Numbered from the stretch's first letter, positions 35,213 through 42,953 are shown. The stretch: DNA of 64,000 nucleotides from Albibacterium bauzanense (GCF_004339765.1 NZ_SMGO01000002.1:496001-560000), one strand, 5' to 3'. Translations and numbers: made by a program. The notes: generated from the sequence alone by a model not told the origin.

Positions 35213-36067
35213 TTAATTGTTTTCTACGTTACTGATAGAAAACATTCCTGAGGTGTCGTTTGATCCGTTTCCTCCCAAGTTATCGACAAACAGGACCATA
35301 TTAGCTGCCGTATGTACGCTAGGTGTAGCATTTCCTGATCCTAATGTAATCGTATTGGTTTTTCCACTCAACAGTTTGTCAAAATCAGCATTGATCGTGA
35401 TCTTAGGAGCATTCCTGCCAACTATAGGATGAGCAGGAAAATCCAAAATAATTTCCCGATATGCATCCACGCCTTGCGTGTAGGCGCCTTCTTCTCCCTC
35501 AATAGTACTTCCTGTATGAATGGACATTTCTTTATTATCAGTATCATAAAAGCCTTCTAATTTAGTAAAGCGGTATCCGGTTCCCCACTCCCAATGCATT
35601 TCGGTATCGTTAGCTCCGGCTTCTGCATAAAATTTAGGAAATTTTGTTTGGTCCAGTGTATTCAACTCCTGTTTAACTCCCAATCCAAATTTTATCTGTT
35701 TGTATTCACCTGCTGGAATATTACTTAACACATAGTCAAGCGTCTGCGGTTTTGATTGATTTACAACAGTTGCACCTTTATCCAGATCATTGATGTTATA
35801 AGGGATTTCATTACCGTCTGCTTTTATAAGACGAATATTACTGATCACATATTTTAATTCTGAAAAGTGATGAACTTGTCCATTAGCAGAGGTATTTACT
35901 GTGGCAGTGGAAGATGCGGCATCTCCGAGAACAATTGTTGTAGTTTTAAAAGTGTTGTTGAAATGCAAGGTAATATTGTTTGCGACAGGAGTGCTGTCGT
36001 TTTTACTACAAGAAATCAATGCCAATGGTAAGATTGATAATAATAAATAGTTTTTTATATTTTTCAT
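35213..36067 (-). CDS. MbnP-like copper-associated lipoprotein
   Basis: 284-residue lipoprotein (lipobox LISC, Cys 20). The core matches the MbnP family: HFSELKYVISNIRLI, SNIPAGEYKQIKFGLGV and the hallmark EMHWEWGTGYRFTKLEG (W159, W161). In methanotrophs, MbnP is partnered by the di-heme MbnH, which converts one MbnP tryptophan to kynurenine for copper binding. Here the MbnH-like gene follows 61 bases downstream. Copper role is inferred from family and neighbours. Long insert of Thr/Ser-rich sequence near 40-65 is ordinary. Confidence 0.82.
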   Translation of the reverse strand: MKNIKNYLLLSILPLALISCSKNDSTPVANNITLHFNNTFKTTTIVLGDAASSTATVNTSANGQVHHFSELKYVISNIRLIKADGNEIPYNINDLDKGATVVNQSKPQTLDYVLSNIPAGEYKQIKFGLGVKQELNTLDQTKFPKFYAEAGANDTEMHWEWGTGYRFTKLEGFYDTDNKEMSIHTGSTIEGEEGAYTQGVDAYREIILDFPAHPIVGRNAPKITINADFDKLLSGKTNTITLGSGNATPSVHTAANMVLFVDNLGGNGSNDTSGMFSISNVENN

Positions 36068-36117
36068 TTTTAAAATTTTATTTCATTTATGTTGGTTCAT
36101 TTATCATTTAAATTCAC

Positions 36118-36492
36118 TTAAATAAATCTGGCAATAGGAGGCGGTACAAAAATGTCTCGGTAAGGTTCCGTGTATAAGGTTTCCTTATAGATGAATCTTT
36201 TTGGCGATAATTCTGTTATCAGACATTGTGTCTCGAGCTCAATGACTGCAACAGGTAGCATATCAACCTTTTGATATATATTAATTGAGGCGGACTCGGT
36301 ATCCTCTTTTTGCTGCAATTGCTTTTTTAAATAACAGGTTCCATGACATTGCAACTCCGGCTTATCTTTGTTGATACAAAATTCTTGTTCTATGGTGTCC
36401 TGATTTAGCTTAAAGTGCATGACAATGATCGCTTGCTGAAACCCGATCAGTAAGGATAAAGCCATTAACAGAAAACTAAGAACCCTTTTCAT
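36118..36492 (-). CDS. Small exported Cys-motif protein (CINKDKPELxCxGxC), copy 2
   Basis: 124 residues. An N-terminal signal anchor or signal peptide (about 1-24) precedes CINKDKPELQCHGTC (C39, C49, C53; spacing C-x9-C-x3-C) and LKKQLQQKE; the C-terminus ends IFVPPPIARFI. It is clearly related to the protein at 39688-40056. No known domain recognised. It sits four bases after the receptor gene, so it is co-transcribed with it. The Cys/His-containing motif in a metal-uptake context suggests metal binding; inference only. Confidence 0.75.
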   Translation of the reverse strand: MKRVLSFLLMALSLLIGFQQAIIVMHFKLNQDTIEQEFCINKDKPELQCHGTCYLKKQLQQKEDTESASINIYQKVDMLPVAVIELETQCLITELSPKRFIYKETLYTEPYRDIFVPPPIARFI

Positions 36493-36496
36493 CCTA

Positions 36497-38485
36497 TTAG
36501 AAATTGACTTTCAATGAAGTGAAAATATTCCGTCCCATTCTTGGAATATTCCCCCAGTCTGCATAAGTGCTATAATATTTGTTGGTAACATTCTCCGCCC
36601 CTACCTGTAAAACGGTTTTAAAGCTTTTGAAATTGAAATTATAATCTGCTGAAATATTCCAGATCATATAAGATGGAGTTTGATCTTCACCATATTCAGG
36701 GCTATAATTTTCTTGTGTAAAATCGCCACTCACCGAAGTTTGAAAGCTAAATTTATTATACATCCAATGAAGAGATGTTTGATAATTCAAGGGGCGAATG
36801 AACGGTAAATTTCCATCCTTATCGTCTGTGCCCCGCGCATAATTGAGGGTTCCTTTCCAATGTAAATGATGCAGAATATCGTAATTCGCATTCAGAGACA
36901 TATTGAAAAGTCTGGCGTGGCTTAATGATGTATATCCTTTTACACCAACTGACTGATAATTCATCGGGCTTCCTAGACTCAAAACCCTTCCGATGATGTA
37001 ATTTTGAATATGGAAGTAGTTCACTTTGCCTTCTATACTCAATTTTTCGTTCTTAAATCCTGCACTTGCATTGGCTTCGTAAGAAATTTCATCTTTTAGA
37101 TCGGGGTTTCCAATGTAATCATAACGGTCAAAACTGTTGTAGATATAATATCCATAACCTTCTGATACAGAAGGTGCCCGTTGCCCGTATCCCGTTCCAA
37201 CAGAAAAATCAAATTGATCGATACTCAATTGATAGCTTGCGTGCAAACCAGGCAAGAGCCTGTTTTTTTCCTGTGGTGCTCCAGGGTGGAAGATCCAATT
37301 GAATTCTACATATTTGGAATGATTGTAATTCAAACCTAAGGAGCCGCCAAAATTCAATTGACTCCTGTCTGAGATTTCCCACGAATTATTCATCGAAAGT
37401 CCTGTAAAACGAGTTGTAACCCACGGCCAGCTATAGGCAAACATCGTTCTCTTGTTTCGGTCTTGCGGATACATTCGCATCTCCGCGATAGATACATTTT
37501 CATATGCATTTAGTTGAATTTCAGAAGAATAACGGTCTTTTTGAAGATTAATATTAGAAACCAGTCCGTAAGTAGTACTCCAGCCCGGCATATCCATGTG
37601 AACCAGGTTTTCGGGACGCGTAGTATCATCCATGTAGTGTTCTATTGCGTTGAAGTATAATTTGGTGTCCCAAACTCTCACTAAGCCTTCTTCAAATAGC
37701 TGTTTATAGGAAGCCGATGTAATAATTGCACGAGAAAGCCACAGGTCCATGGGAAGCGCTGGGTAGCCTACATCTTTTGCTTGGTCAAAAATGGCATCCA
37801 CCCTTACCGAAGACAAAGGACTTATCTTGTATGCCAGCGCCAGGGAGGTATTGAATTTATTGTATTGCGAATGATTAACTTCATCCTGATTTCCATCAAA
37901 GTAGTTGTCTGCTTTCCTGAAGGAAATGCTTCCATCTGCCACAATCTTGTCACCTGCATAGGATGCGTTTGCAAGATTGAAGAACTGTTTATTATTGAAT
38001 TCAAAACCGGTTTGGTAAGCACCGCTAAATTTCTTTTCAAGACCAAACGGCGTATTTTTCCTTTTCAAGTCAATGCTGCCACCAATTGTAGCGCCGTGCA
38101 GACTGCCTTCCTGGCCAGATTTTATATCGATGGTAGAAAGGTTATTGCTTTCTACATACGAGGTGATCGGATCCATTTTATCGGTACATGCTCCGAAAAT
38201 ATGCATTCCGTCTATTGTCAGAGTAGAACGTTCCGAACTCATGTTATTGAGTAACGGTTCCCATGCATAGGCGCCACGTTTAATAAAACTTATATTTTCT
38301 GAAGAGGCCAGAAACTCATCGACCGAAACGGCCATTTTCATATCAGTCTCGATTTTTCTTTTGGCAACCCCAATTATTTTTACTTCTTCCAGGCGTTTGC
38401 TGGTGTCTCTTGATGCTTCAATATCTTGTGCATTTGCGTTCATTCCAAGAAAAAGAACTAAAAGAATAACACTTAACTTCTTCAT
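36497..38485 (-). CDS. TonB-dependent receptor, OprC/NosA-like (putative copper importer)
   Basis: 662-residue outer-membrane receptor. Signal peptide ends NANA|Q; plug domain about 30-140, then the 22-strand barrel ending in the C-terminal Phe (SLKVNF). The plug contains DGMHIFGACTDKMDP with C100-x3-M104, and the barrel has EHYMDD with H283-x-M285: the CxxxM and HxM pair by which OprC of Pseudomonas binds copper. NosA-type relatives also carry the IFGAC segment. It is short for a TBDR, like OprC. Flanked by a lipoprotein five bases upstream and a small Cys protein. Confidence 0.87.
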   Translation of the reverse strand: MKKLSVILLVLFLGMNANAQDIEASRDTSKRLEEVKIIGVAKRKIETDMKMAVSVDEFLASSENISFIKRGAYAWEPLLNNMSSERSTLTIDGMHIFGACTDKMDPITSYVESNNLSTIDIKSGQEGSLHGATIGGSIDLKRKNTPFGLEKKFSGAYQTGFEFNNKQFFNLANASYAGDKIVADGSISFRKADNYFDGNQDEVNHSQYNKFNTSLALAYKISPLSSVRVDAIFDQAKDVGYPALPMDLWLSRAIITSASYKQLFEEGLVRVWDTKLYFNAIEHYMDDTTRPENLVHMDMPGWSTTYGLVSNINLQKDRYSSEIQLNAYENVSIAEMRMYPQDRNKRTMFAYSWPWVTTRFTGLSMNNSWEISDRSQLNFGGSLGLNYNHSKYVEFNWIFHPGAPQEKNRLLPGLHASYQLSIDQFDFSVGTGYGQRAPSVSEGYGYYIYNSFDRYDYIGNPDLKDEISYEANASAGFKNEKLSIEGKVNYFHIQNYIIGRVLSLGSPMNYQSVGVKGYTSLSHARLFNMSLNANYDILHHLHWKGTLNYARGTDDKDGNLPFIRPLNYQTSLHWMYNKFSFQTSVSGDFTQENYSPEYGEDQTPSYMIWNISADYNFNFKSFKTVLQVGAENVTNKYYSTYADWGNIPRMGRNIFTSLKVNF

Positions 38486-38490
38486 AAACT

Positions 38491-39417
38491 TTAGAATAAA
38501 ATATCGATATATAATTCACTTTTAACTCCTTCAACTCCCGGGGTAAAATCTCCCGGTACCTTGGTTCCTTTCAGGATTTGGCCATTTTGGTTTAGCATAA
38601 TGAAATTCAATGTCCAGTTCCCTGTCATGGTGTAATTGACGACTCCATGATAAAGGCCGTCGCTTTGCTGCACCAAATTTTTATTATTGAGAGAAGAGTG
38701 ATTCCCCATCGAGGGCTCTGGCATGCGTGGATCCAGCATTAAGGTATAACCACTGACCTCAGTATATGAGAACTGTGATGGGTCTGGAAAAGTTCCTGAT
38801 GGAGAATTGGTGGACTTGTTGAATTTGTAAATTCCGGCAACCAATTCGTTTTCTGCAATTTTCGGCTTTTGCGGAGAAACTAAAGCTATAAAGTACTGCT
38901 CGTCGTCTTTTCCTGTAAATGCTGTCATATTCAGGTTCTTGTTGGGTTGATCCTGAACAGAAATGCTTTGCTTTGCTGTATATGTTTGATTAGCAACGGT
39001 GAAACTGATGTAAAGTTCCCACTCTTCATTTACATTGCTTTCACTTGTAAATACTGAATATCCAGAAAAATAGTTATCATCAGGTTTATACAGTAAATCG
39101 TACTGATGGGGACAGGAAATATTGCTCCCATCAGCATGGGTCATAATTGGCAAAAAGGTTGCTGCAGATACATTTACTTTTTCGTTGTTCTGTGTATTTG
39201 TTATTATCAGATGGATTTCGTTGTAACCCTTATAGAAAGTTCCGTTCAATGCTTCAATACTGATTTTATAATCTTCACTATTGATCGAGGCGGCTTCCTT
39301 AAACTCATAATGTTCGGTAACTACAGTATCTATCTCTGCTTCGTAATCCGTTTTTTCTTTTGTACATGACGCAACAGCAAAGCACACTGCGGCCAGAAAA
39401 AGTATTATTTTTTTCAT
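38491..39417 (-). CDS. Lipoprotein with tandem YtkA/FixH-like Met/His-rich domains
   Basis: 308-residue lipoprotein (lipobox VASC, Cys 18). Two beta-sandwich-like segments, about 45-150 and 180-300, each with metal-ligand-like patterns: LPIMTHADGSNISCPH (M92, H94, C102, H104) and LDPRMPEPSMGNHSS (M232, M237, H240). Similar P-x-M-...-H patterns occur in YtkA/FixH-like copper-associated domains. It precedes the OprC-like receptor by five bases, so it could be a surface or periplasmic copper-binding partner. Family assignment moderate, role inferred. Confidence 0.68.
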   Translation of the reverse strand: MKKIILFLAAVCFAVASCTKEKTDYEAEIDTVVTEHYEFKEAASINSEDYKISIEALNGTFYKGYNEIHLIITNTQNNEKVNVSAATFLPIMTHADGSNISCPHQYDLLYKPDDNYFSGYSVFTSESNVNEEWELYISFTVANQTYTAKQSISVQDQPNKNLNMTAFTGKDDEQYFIALVSPQKPKIAENELVAGIYKFNKSTNSPSGTFPDPSQFSYTEVSGYTLMLDPRMPEPSMGNHSSLNNKNLVQQSDGLYHGVVNYTMTGNWTLNFIMLNQNGQILKGTKVPGDFTPGVEGVKSELYIDILF

Positions 39418-39560
39418 TGTTGATGAATGTTTTGTGAGAAATAATTTGAGTCCAGCAGTCTGTTTTCAGATTAATAGCGTCAGGTGGCAGAGACCGGCAT
39501 TGCTTCAGGATTTAAGGATGCAATATTACAGGCACCTCTCATATACTGAAATGTTGTTTT

Positions 39561-39568
39561 CAAATCTA
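39561..39568 (-). promoter_or_regulatory. -7 promoter box (TAGATTTG) upstream of the copper-locus operon
   Basis: Exact minus-strand TAnnTTTG match in the 270-base gap between the 122-residue small gene and the 308-residue lipoprotein gene. It would give a long leader (about 140 nt) for the five-gene unit that follows. The rest of the gap shows nothing recognisable. Confidence 0.45.
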
Positions 39569-39687
39569 CTCTAAAAATGAGACTGTACCGACCTAATATA
39601 GATCACTTCAGCTCTATCGTTATCAGAAACGAAAAAGACATTCAATAAAGGTCAAGTTGACGTTAAATTTTGTTCCGCTGGTTAGAG

Positions 39688-40056
39688 TTAACTAACTGGA
39701 GGCCGGAATATCGAGGTGTTATATTCGAATCGGTAATCAATTAGATAAGGTGAAAAAGACTTTTCACCGCTTTCTTCATTCGGTTGGTATATTGTTAAGG
39801 TAATGTGTTCTTTGTGGACATAGAGTGCACTATAATCATATACTACTAGATTCTTTTTTGCTTCCTTCTGCTCATTTTCCTTTATCTTTTCCATTAATAC
39901 ACACTTGCCGTTACAGTGGAGCTCAGGTTTATCTTTATTTATACATTTCGATAGATATTCGGGTAAATGTATCTGATATTCCATAAACATAATGTTGCGG
40001 TAAAACGATTGCAACATCAGAGTGATTAATAGAATATATGTACAAAAACGTCTCAA
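39688..40056 (-). CDS. Small exported Cys-motif protein (CINKDKPELxCxGxC), copy 1
   Basis: 122 residues from a TTG start (40056). The start is supported by alignment with the second copy: MRRFCTYILLITLML here, MKRVLSFLLMALSLL there. Signal peptide or anchor is followed by CINKDKPELHCNGKC (C38, C48, C52; C-x9-C-x3-C), a Lys/Glu-rich stretch, and a C-terminus ending IFRPPVS. A promoter box is 33 bases upstream. The two copies bracket the receptor-lipoprotein pair. Function unknown; metal binding is an inference. Confidence 0.72.
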   Translation of the reverse strand: MRRFCTYILLITLMLQSFYRNIMFMEYQIHLPEYLSKCINKDKPELHCNGKCVLMEKIKENEQKEAKKNLVVYDYSALYVHKEHITLTIYQPNEESGEKSFSPYLIDYRFEYNTSIFRPPVS

Positions 40057-40089
40057 GACTTATTTTAGTTTCTATTGAAATGATCTTTT

Positions 40090-40097
40090 CAAAGATA
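40090..40097 (-). promoter_or_regulatory. -7 promoter box (TATCTTTG) for the small Cys-motif gene (copy 1)
   Basis: Exact minus-strand TAnnTTTG match 33 bases before the TTG start at 40056. A second exact match (TATATTTG) lies at 40178-40185 on the same strand. Confidence 0.55.
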
Positions 40098-40263
40098 TAA
40101 AAGATTCTTCCATAAAAATGACGGGCATCATTTTATAAGAAATGTAATCTTAACTATCCTTTGCAAGATTGAAAAAACAAATATAGAAATTTGGCTTTAA
40201 AGTTTGCTAGAATCAACGTTAATCAAAATCTAAAGAAATAGTTGAGCTTCTCAAAAAAATCTG

Positions 40264-40271
40264 TAGATTTG
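40264..40271 (+). promoter_or_regulatory. -7 promoter box (TAGATTTG) for the small membrane protein
   Basis: Exact TAnnTTTG match ending 19 bases before the ATG at 40291, in the divergent region with the copper locus. Confidence 0.6.
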
Positions 40272-40290
40272 AGGTAAAGAAAAAAACGAT

Positions 40291-40740
40291 ATGGATCTAT
40301 ATTTAGCATTGAAACACCTACATTCGGGATGGCGTTTTGTAGCTTTGGTGTTACTTATTCTTGCTATAGTTGGCGCACTTTCGGGTTGGTTAAGCAAAAG
40401 CAATTACACCCCGCGCAGCAGGAAATTAAACCTGTTTACTTTAATCGCATTTCATATACAAATCTTGATAGGCCTGGCGCTTTATTTTATGAGCCCAAAG
40501 GTTCGTTTAGATGATATGGCATTGGCGATGAAAGATACGATTAGTCGTTATTGGACAGTTGAACACATCTTTATGATGATTCTTGCTGCTGTATTGATTA
40601 CGATAGGTCATTCTAAGTCTAAAAAGATCTCTGAATCATACCAAAAACATAAAACAATTGCCATTTTCTATATCCTTGCTGCAATTATTGTAATTGTTGC
40701 GATACAAATGAGCGGGATCCCGATTTGGGCGATGTCTTAA
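40291..40740 (+). CDS. Four-helix membrane protein, cytochrome b-like
   Basis: 149 residues with four predicted membrane helices (about 15-35, 48-68, 90-105, 124-143). Histidines sit near helix ends: LKHLHSGWR, FHIQIL, VEHIFMM and IGHSKS. Similar Bacteroidota proteins are often labelled cytochrome b. The His pattern would allow heme or copper binding, but this is not proven. Divergent from the copper locus; the trp leader follows 52 bases downstream. Confidence 0.7.
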   Translation: MDLYLALKHLHSGWRFVALVLLILAIVGALSGWLSKSNYTPRSRKLNLFTLIAFHIQILIGLALYFMSPKVRLDDMALAMKDTISRYWTVEHIFMMILAAVLITIGHSKSKKISESYQKHKTIAIFYILAAIIVIVAIQMSGIPIWAMS

Positions 40741-40779
40741 AAATAATTAAATAAAATTCTTCTTTGTGAGAAATCTTTA

Positions 40780-40787
40780 TAATTTTG
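40780..40787 (+). promoter_or_regulatory. -7 promoter box (TAATTTTG) for the trp operon
   Basis: Exact TAnnTTTG match ending five bases before the ATG of the leader peptide, so the leader peptide is probably translated from a leaderless mRNA. Confidence 0.65.
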
Positions 40788-40792
40788 CTTGC

Positions 40793-40861
40793 ATGACAAA
40801 CATTAACTATATAAACAATTGGTGGTGGTACGGTAAAAACCGCGCCGGGAAACTTATATAG
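40793..40861 (+). CDS. trpL: trp operon leader peptide
   Basis: 22-codon ORF: MTNINYINNWWWYGKNRA then GKLI and TAG. Three consecutive Trp codons (TGG at 40820-40828) in the middle of a short peptide, directly before a terminator and trpE, are the hallmark of transcriptional attenuation: ribosome stalling at Trp codons when charged tRNA-Trp is scarce would prevent terminator formation. Too short for ordinary gene finding. Confidence 0.88.
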   Translation: MTNINYINNWWWYGKNRAGKLI

Positions 40862-40889
40862 TAAACATAAAGATATTATATTAATAACG

Positions 40890-40919
40890 AACCCGACGTG
40901 TAAAATGTCGGGTTTTTTT
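40890..40919 (+). terminator. Attenuator terminator of the trp operon
   Basis: AACCCGAC (40890-40897) pairs with GTCGGGTT (40907-40914), nine-base loop, followed by T5-T7. It lies 29 bases after the leader-peptide stop and 20 before trpE. An upstream hairpin CGGT/ACCG (40831-40842) overlaps the region just after the Trp codons; a CGGG at 40846-40849 could pair with CCCG of the terminator arm, a weak candidate antiterminator that I could not establish. Confidence 0.85.
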
Positions 40920-40938
40920 ATGCATAAAAATTGGTGAA

Positions 40939-42366
40939 ATGAAACAAATAAATATTAAAACATCCTATAAGAAGATGCTTGCAGATACTACAACCCCGGT
41001 TAGTATCTATCTGCGACTGCGTGATATTTTTCCAAATAGCCTGTTACTGGAAAGCTCTGATTATCATAGCCGGGAAAATAATATGAGCTATGTATGCTGC
41101 ATTCCTATTGCAGGAATAAAGCTGGATAAGGATGAATTAGAAATTAGTTATCCGGATGGTGAAGTAGTTAGCAAGCCTGCTGATTCTATTAATCTTCGTC
41201 AAGAGGTTTCTGATTTCTGTTCTTCTTTTACAGGCGATAAGGATGCTGAATTCAAATTTATATCGAACGGTCTTTTTGGGTATTTCACTTTTGATACCAT
41301 TAGCCATTTCGAAGATATTACTTTAACAACTGAGGCTGATCCGGGAAGGGGTATTCCTTTTATGCAATATAATATCTATCAGTATGTTATTGCAATTGAC
41401 CATTTTAAGAATGAACTTTATCTTTTTGAGCATCGGGCTACAGATGATGAGCCTTATGGTTTAGAAAGGATCGAGTACTTGATTCAGAACAAAGATTTCC
41501 CTGATTATCATTTCTCTTTAAATGGAGAAGAGCAATCAAACTTGACCGATCAGGAGTTTAAAGATACGGTTGAAGTGATGAGAGAGCATATTTTCAGGGG
41601 CGATGTTTTCCAGATTGTGCCATCAAGAGCTTTTTCACGTTCCTTCCGGGGTGATGAATTTAATGTATACAGGGCTCTTCGATCAATTAATCCTTCGCCT
41701 TATCTTTTCTATTTTGATTACGGAGATTTCAAGCTATTTGGCTCTTCTCCGGAGTCTCAGCTTACTATTAAAAACAATGAAGCAGCGATTTATCCTATTG
41801 CAGGAACCTTTAAACGCAGTGGGAATGATGTGGAAGATAAGCAAATTGCAGAATCATTAAAGAACGATCCGAAGGAAAGTGCAGAACATGTTATGCTGGT
41901 TGATTTGGCGCGGAATGACTTAAGTAAGCATTGTGAAAGTGTAAAAGTACAGTCTTTTAAAGAGTCGCAGAATTATTCGCATGTTATTCATTTGGTATCA
42001 AAGGTTACCGGACAAGTTTTGCCGGGTGTTAACCCGTTTGATATAGTGGGCGATACATTTCCGGCAGGTACTTTAAGTGGTTCGCCGAAGCATAAAGCGC
42101 TTACATTGATTGATAAGTATGAGAATTTGCAACGAAGTTTTTACAGCGGTGCTATAGGTTATATGGGCTTTAATGGCGATTTTAACCATGCTATTATTAT
42201 ACGATCTTTTCTAAGTAAGCAGAATACGTTGCACTATCAGGCTGGAGCAGGAATTGTAGCTGACTCAGTTGCAGAAAGTGAACTCAAAGAAGTAGATAAT
42301 AAAATTGCTGCTCTGCGTAAGGCTTTAGAATTTGCCGAAACGATTAATAAAAGATCCGATAAATAG
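40939..42366 (+). CDS. trpE: Anthranilate synthase component I
   Basis: 475-residue TrpE, which makes anthranilate from chorismate. The N-terminal SLLLESSDYHS corresponds to the tryptophan feedback site (LLES motif). The chorismate-binding domain carries FRGDVFQIVPSRAFS, GSSPESQL, PIAGTFKRS, EHVMLVDLARNDL and GTLSGSPKHKAL. Regulated by the leader peptide/terminator upstream. trpG follows with one base between. Confidence 0.97.
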   Translation: MKQINIKTSYKKMLADTTTPVSIYLRLRDIFPNSLLLESSDYHSRENNMSYVCCIPIAGIKLDKDELEISYPDGEVVSKPADSINLRQEVSDFCSSFTGDKDAEFKFISNGLFGYFTFDTISHFEDITLTTEADPGRGIPFMQYNIYQYVIAIDHFKNELYLFEHRATDDEPYGLERIEYLIQNKDFPDYHFSLNGEEQSNLTDQEFKDTVEVMREHIFRGDVFQIVPSRAFSRSFRGDEFNVYRALRSINPSPYLFYFDYGDFKLFGSSPESQLTIKNNEAAIYPIAGTFKRSGNDVEDKQIAESLKNDPKESAEHVMLVDLARNDLSKHCESVKVQSFKESQNYSHVIHLVSKVTGQVLPGVNPFDIVGDTFPAGTLSGSPKHKALTLIDKYENLQRSFYSGAIGYMGFNGDFNHAIIIRSFLSKQNTLHYQAGAGIVADSVAESELKEVDNKIAALRKALEFAETINKRSDK

Positions 42367-42367
42367 T

Positions 42368-42952
42368 ATGAAAACGCTTATTAAAAATAAAGTCGTTGTA
42401 GTTGATAATTACGACTCTTTTACATACAACTTAGTACACCTATTGAATGAATGTGGATACGATGCTACGGTATGGAGAAATGATAAATTTGAATTGAAAG
42501 ATTTGGCTACGTTTGATAAAATTTTATTGTCGCCCGGACCAGGTTTACCTTCAGAATCGGGACTCCTGCTGGATGTTATCAGAGAATATGGCAGTAAGAA
42601 AAGTATTTTGGGTGTTTGCCTTGGATTGCAGGCGATAACCGAAGTATATGGTGGATCTTTATATAACTTGAAGAAGCCGGTTCATGGAACGGCAACACCA
42701 TTGAATATTTTAAAACCAGAGGAGATCCTTTTTAAGGGCATCCCTAATAATTTTATGGTAGGAAGGTATCATTCATGGGCAGCAGATAAGGCAAATTTTC
42801 CGGATGAGATGGAAATTACAGCCGTAGATAGTGAAGGAGTGATTATGGCAATAGCTCATAAAACATTGGATGTAAGGGGTGTTCAGTTTCATCCTGAATC
42901 AATATTGAGTGAGCATGGCAAGGAAATTGTAAGTAACTGGTTAGAGAATTGA
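42368..42952 (+). CDS. trpG: Anthranilate synthase component II (glutamine amidotransferase)
   Basis: 194 residues from ATG 42368 (MKTLIKNKVVVVDNYDSFTYN), the amidotransferase subunit supplying ammonia to TrpE. Class I triad: Cys in LGVCLGLQA, His and Glu in VQFHPESILS; plus oxyanion SPGPGLPSESG. An upstream in-frame start inside trpE is not used by the family. Such TrpG subunits may also serve para-aminobenzoate synthesis. Confidence 0.96.
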   Translation: MKTLIKNKVVVVDNYDSFTYNLVHLLNECGYDATVWRNDKFELKDLATFDKILLSPGPGLPSESGLLLDVIREYGSKKSILGVCLGLQAITEVYGGSLYNLKKPVHGTATPLNILKPEEILFKGIPNNFMVGRYHSWAADKANFPDEMEITAVDSEGVIMAIAHKTLDVRGVQFHPESILSEHGKEIVSNWLEN

Positions 42953-42953
42953 T

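Noticed and set aside
37781-38254. Open frame of 157 codons on the plus strand inside the TonB-dependent receptor gene
   Set aside because: It is antisense to a clearly coding region with matching receptor motifs, has no protein-like features and no promoter; a shadow of the coding frame. The same applies to long antisense frames in polA (27809-28204), the TPR/DUF4292 genes (5307-5726) and the M20 gene (55226-55657).
39418-39687. Possible methanobactin-type precursor peptide in the gaps of the copper island
   Set aside because: I looked on both strands here and at 40057-40290 for a short ORF with the Cys-containing core of MbnA precursors; none seen, and no MbnB/MbnC-like genes are present. 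The island is therefore called independent of methanobactin.
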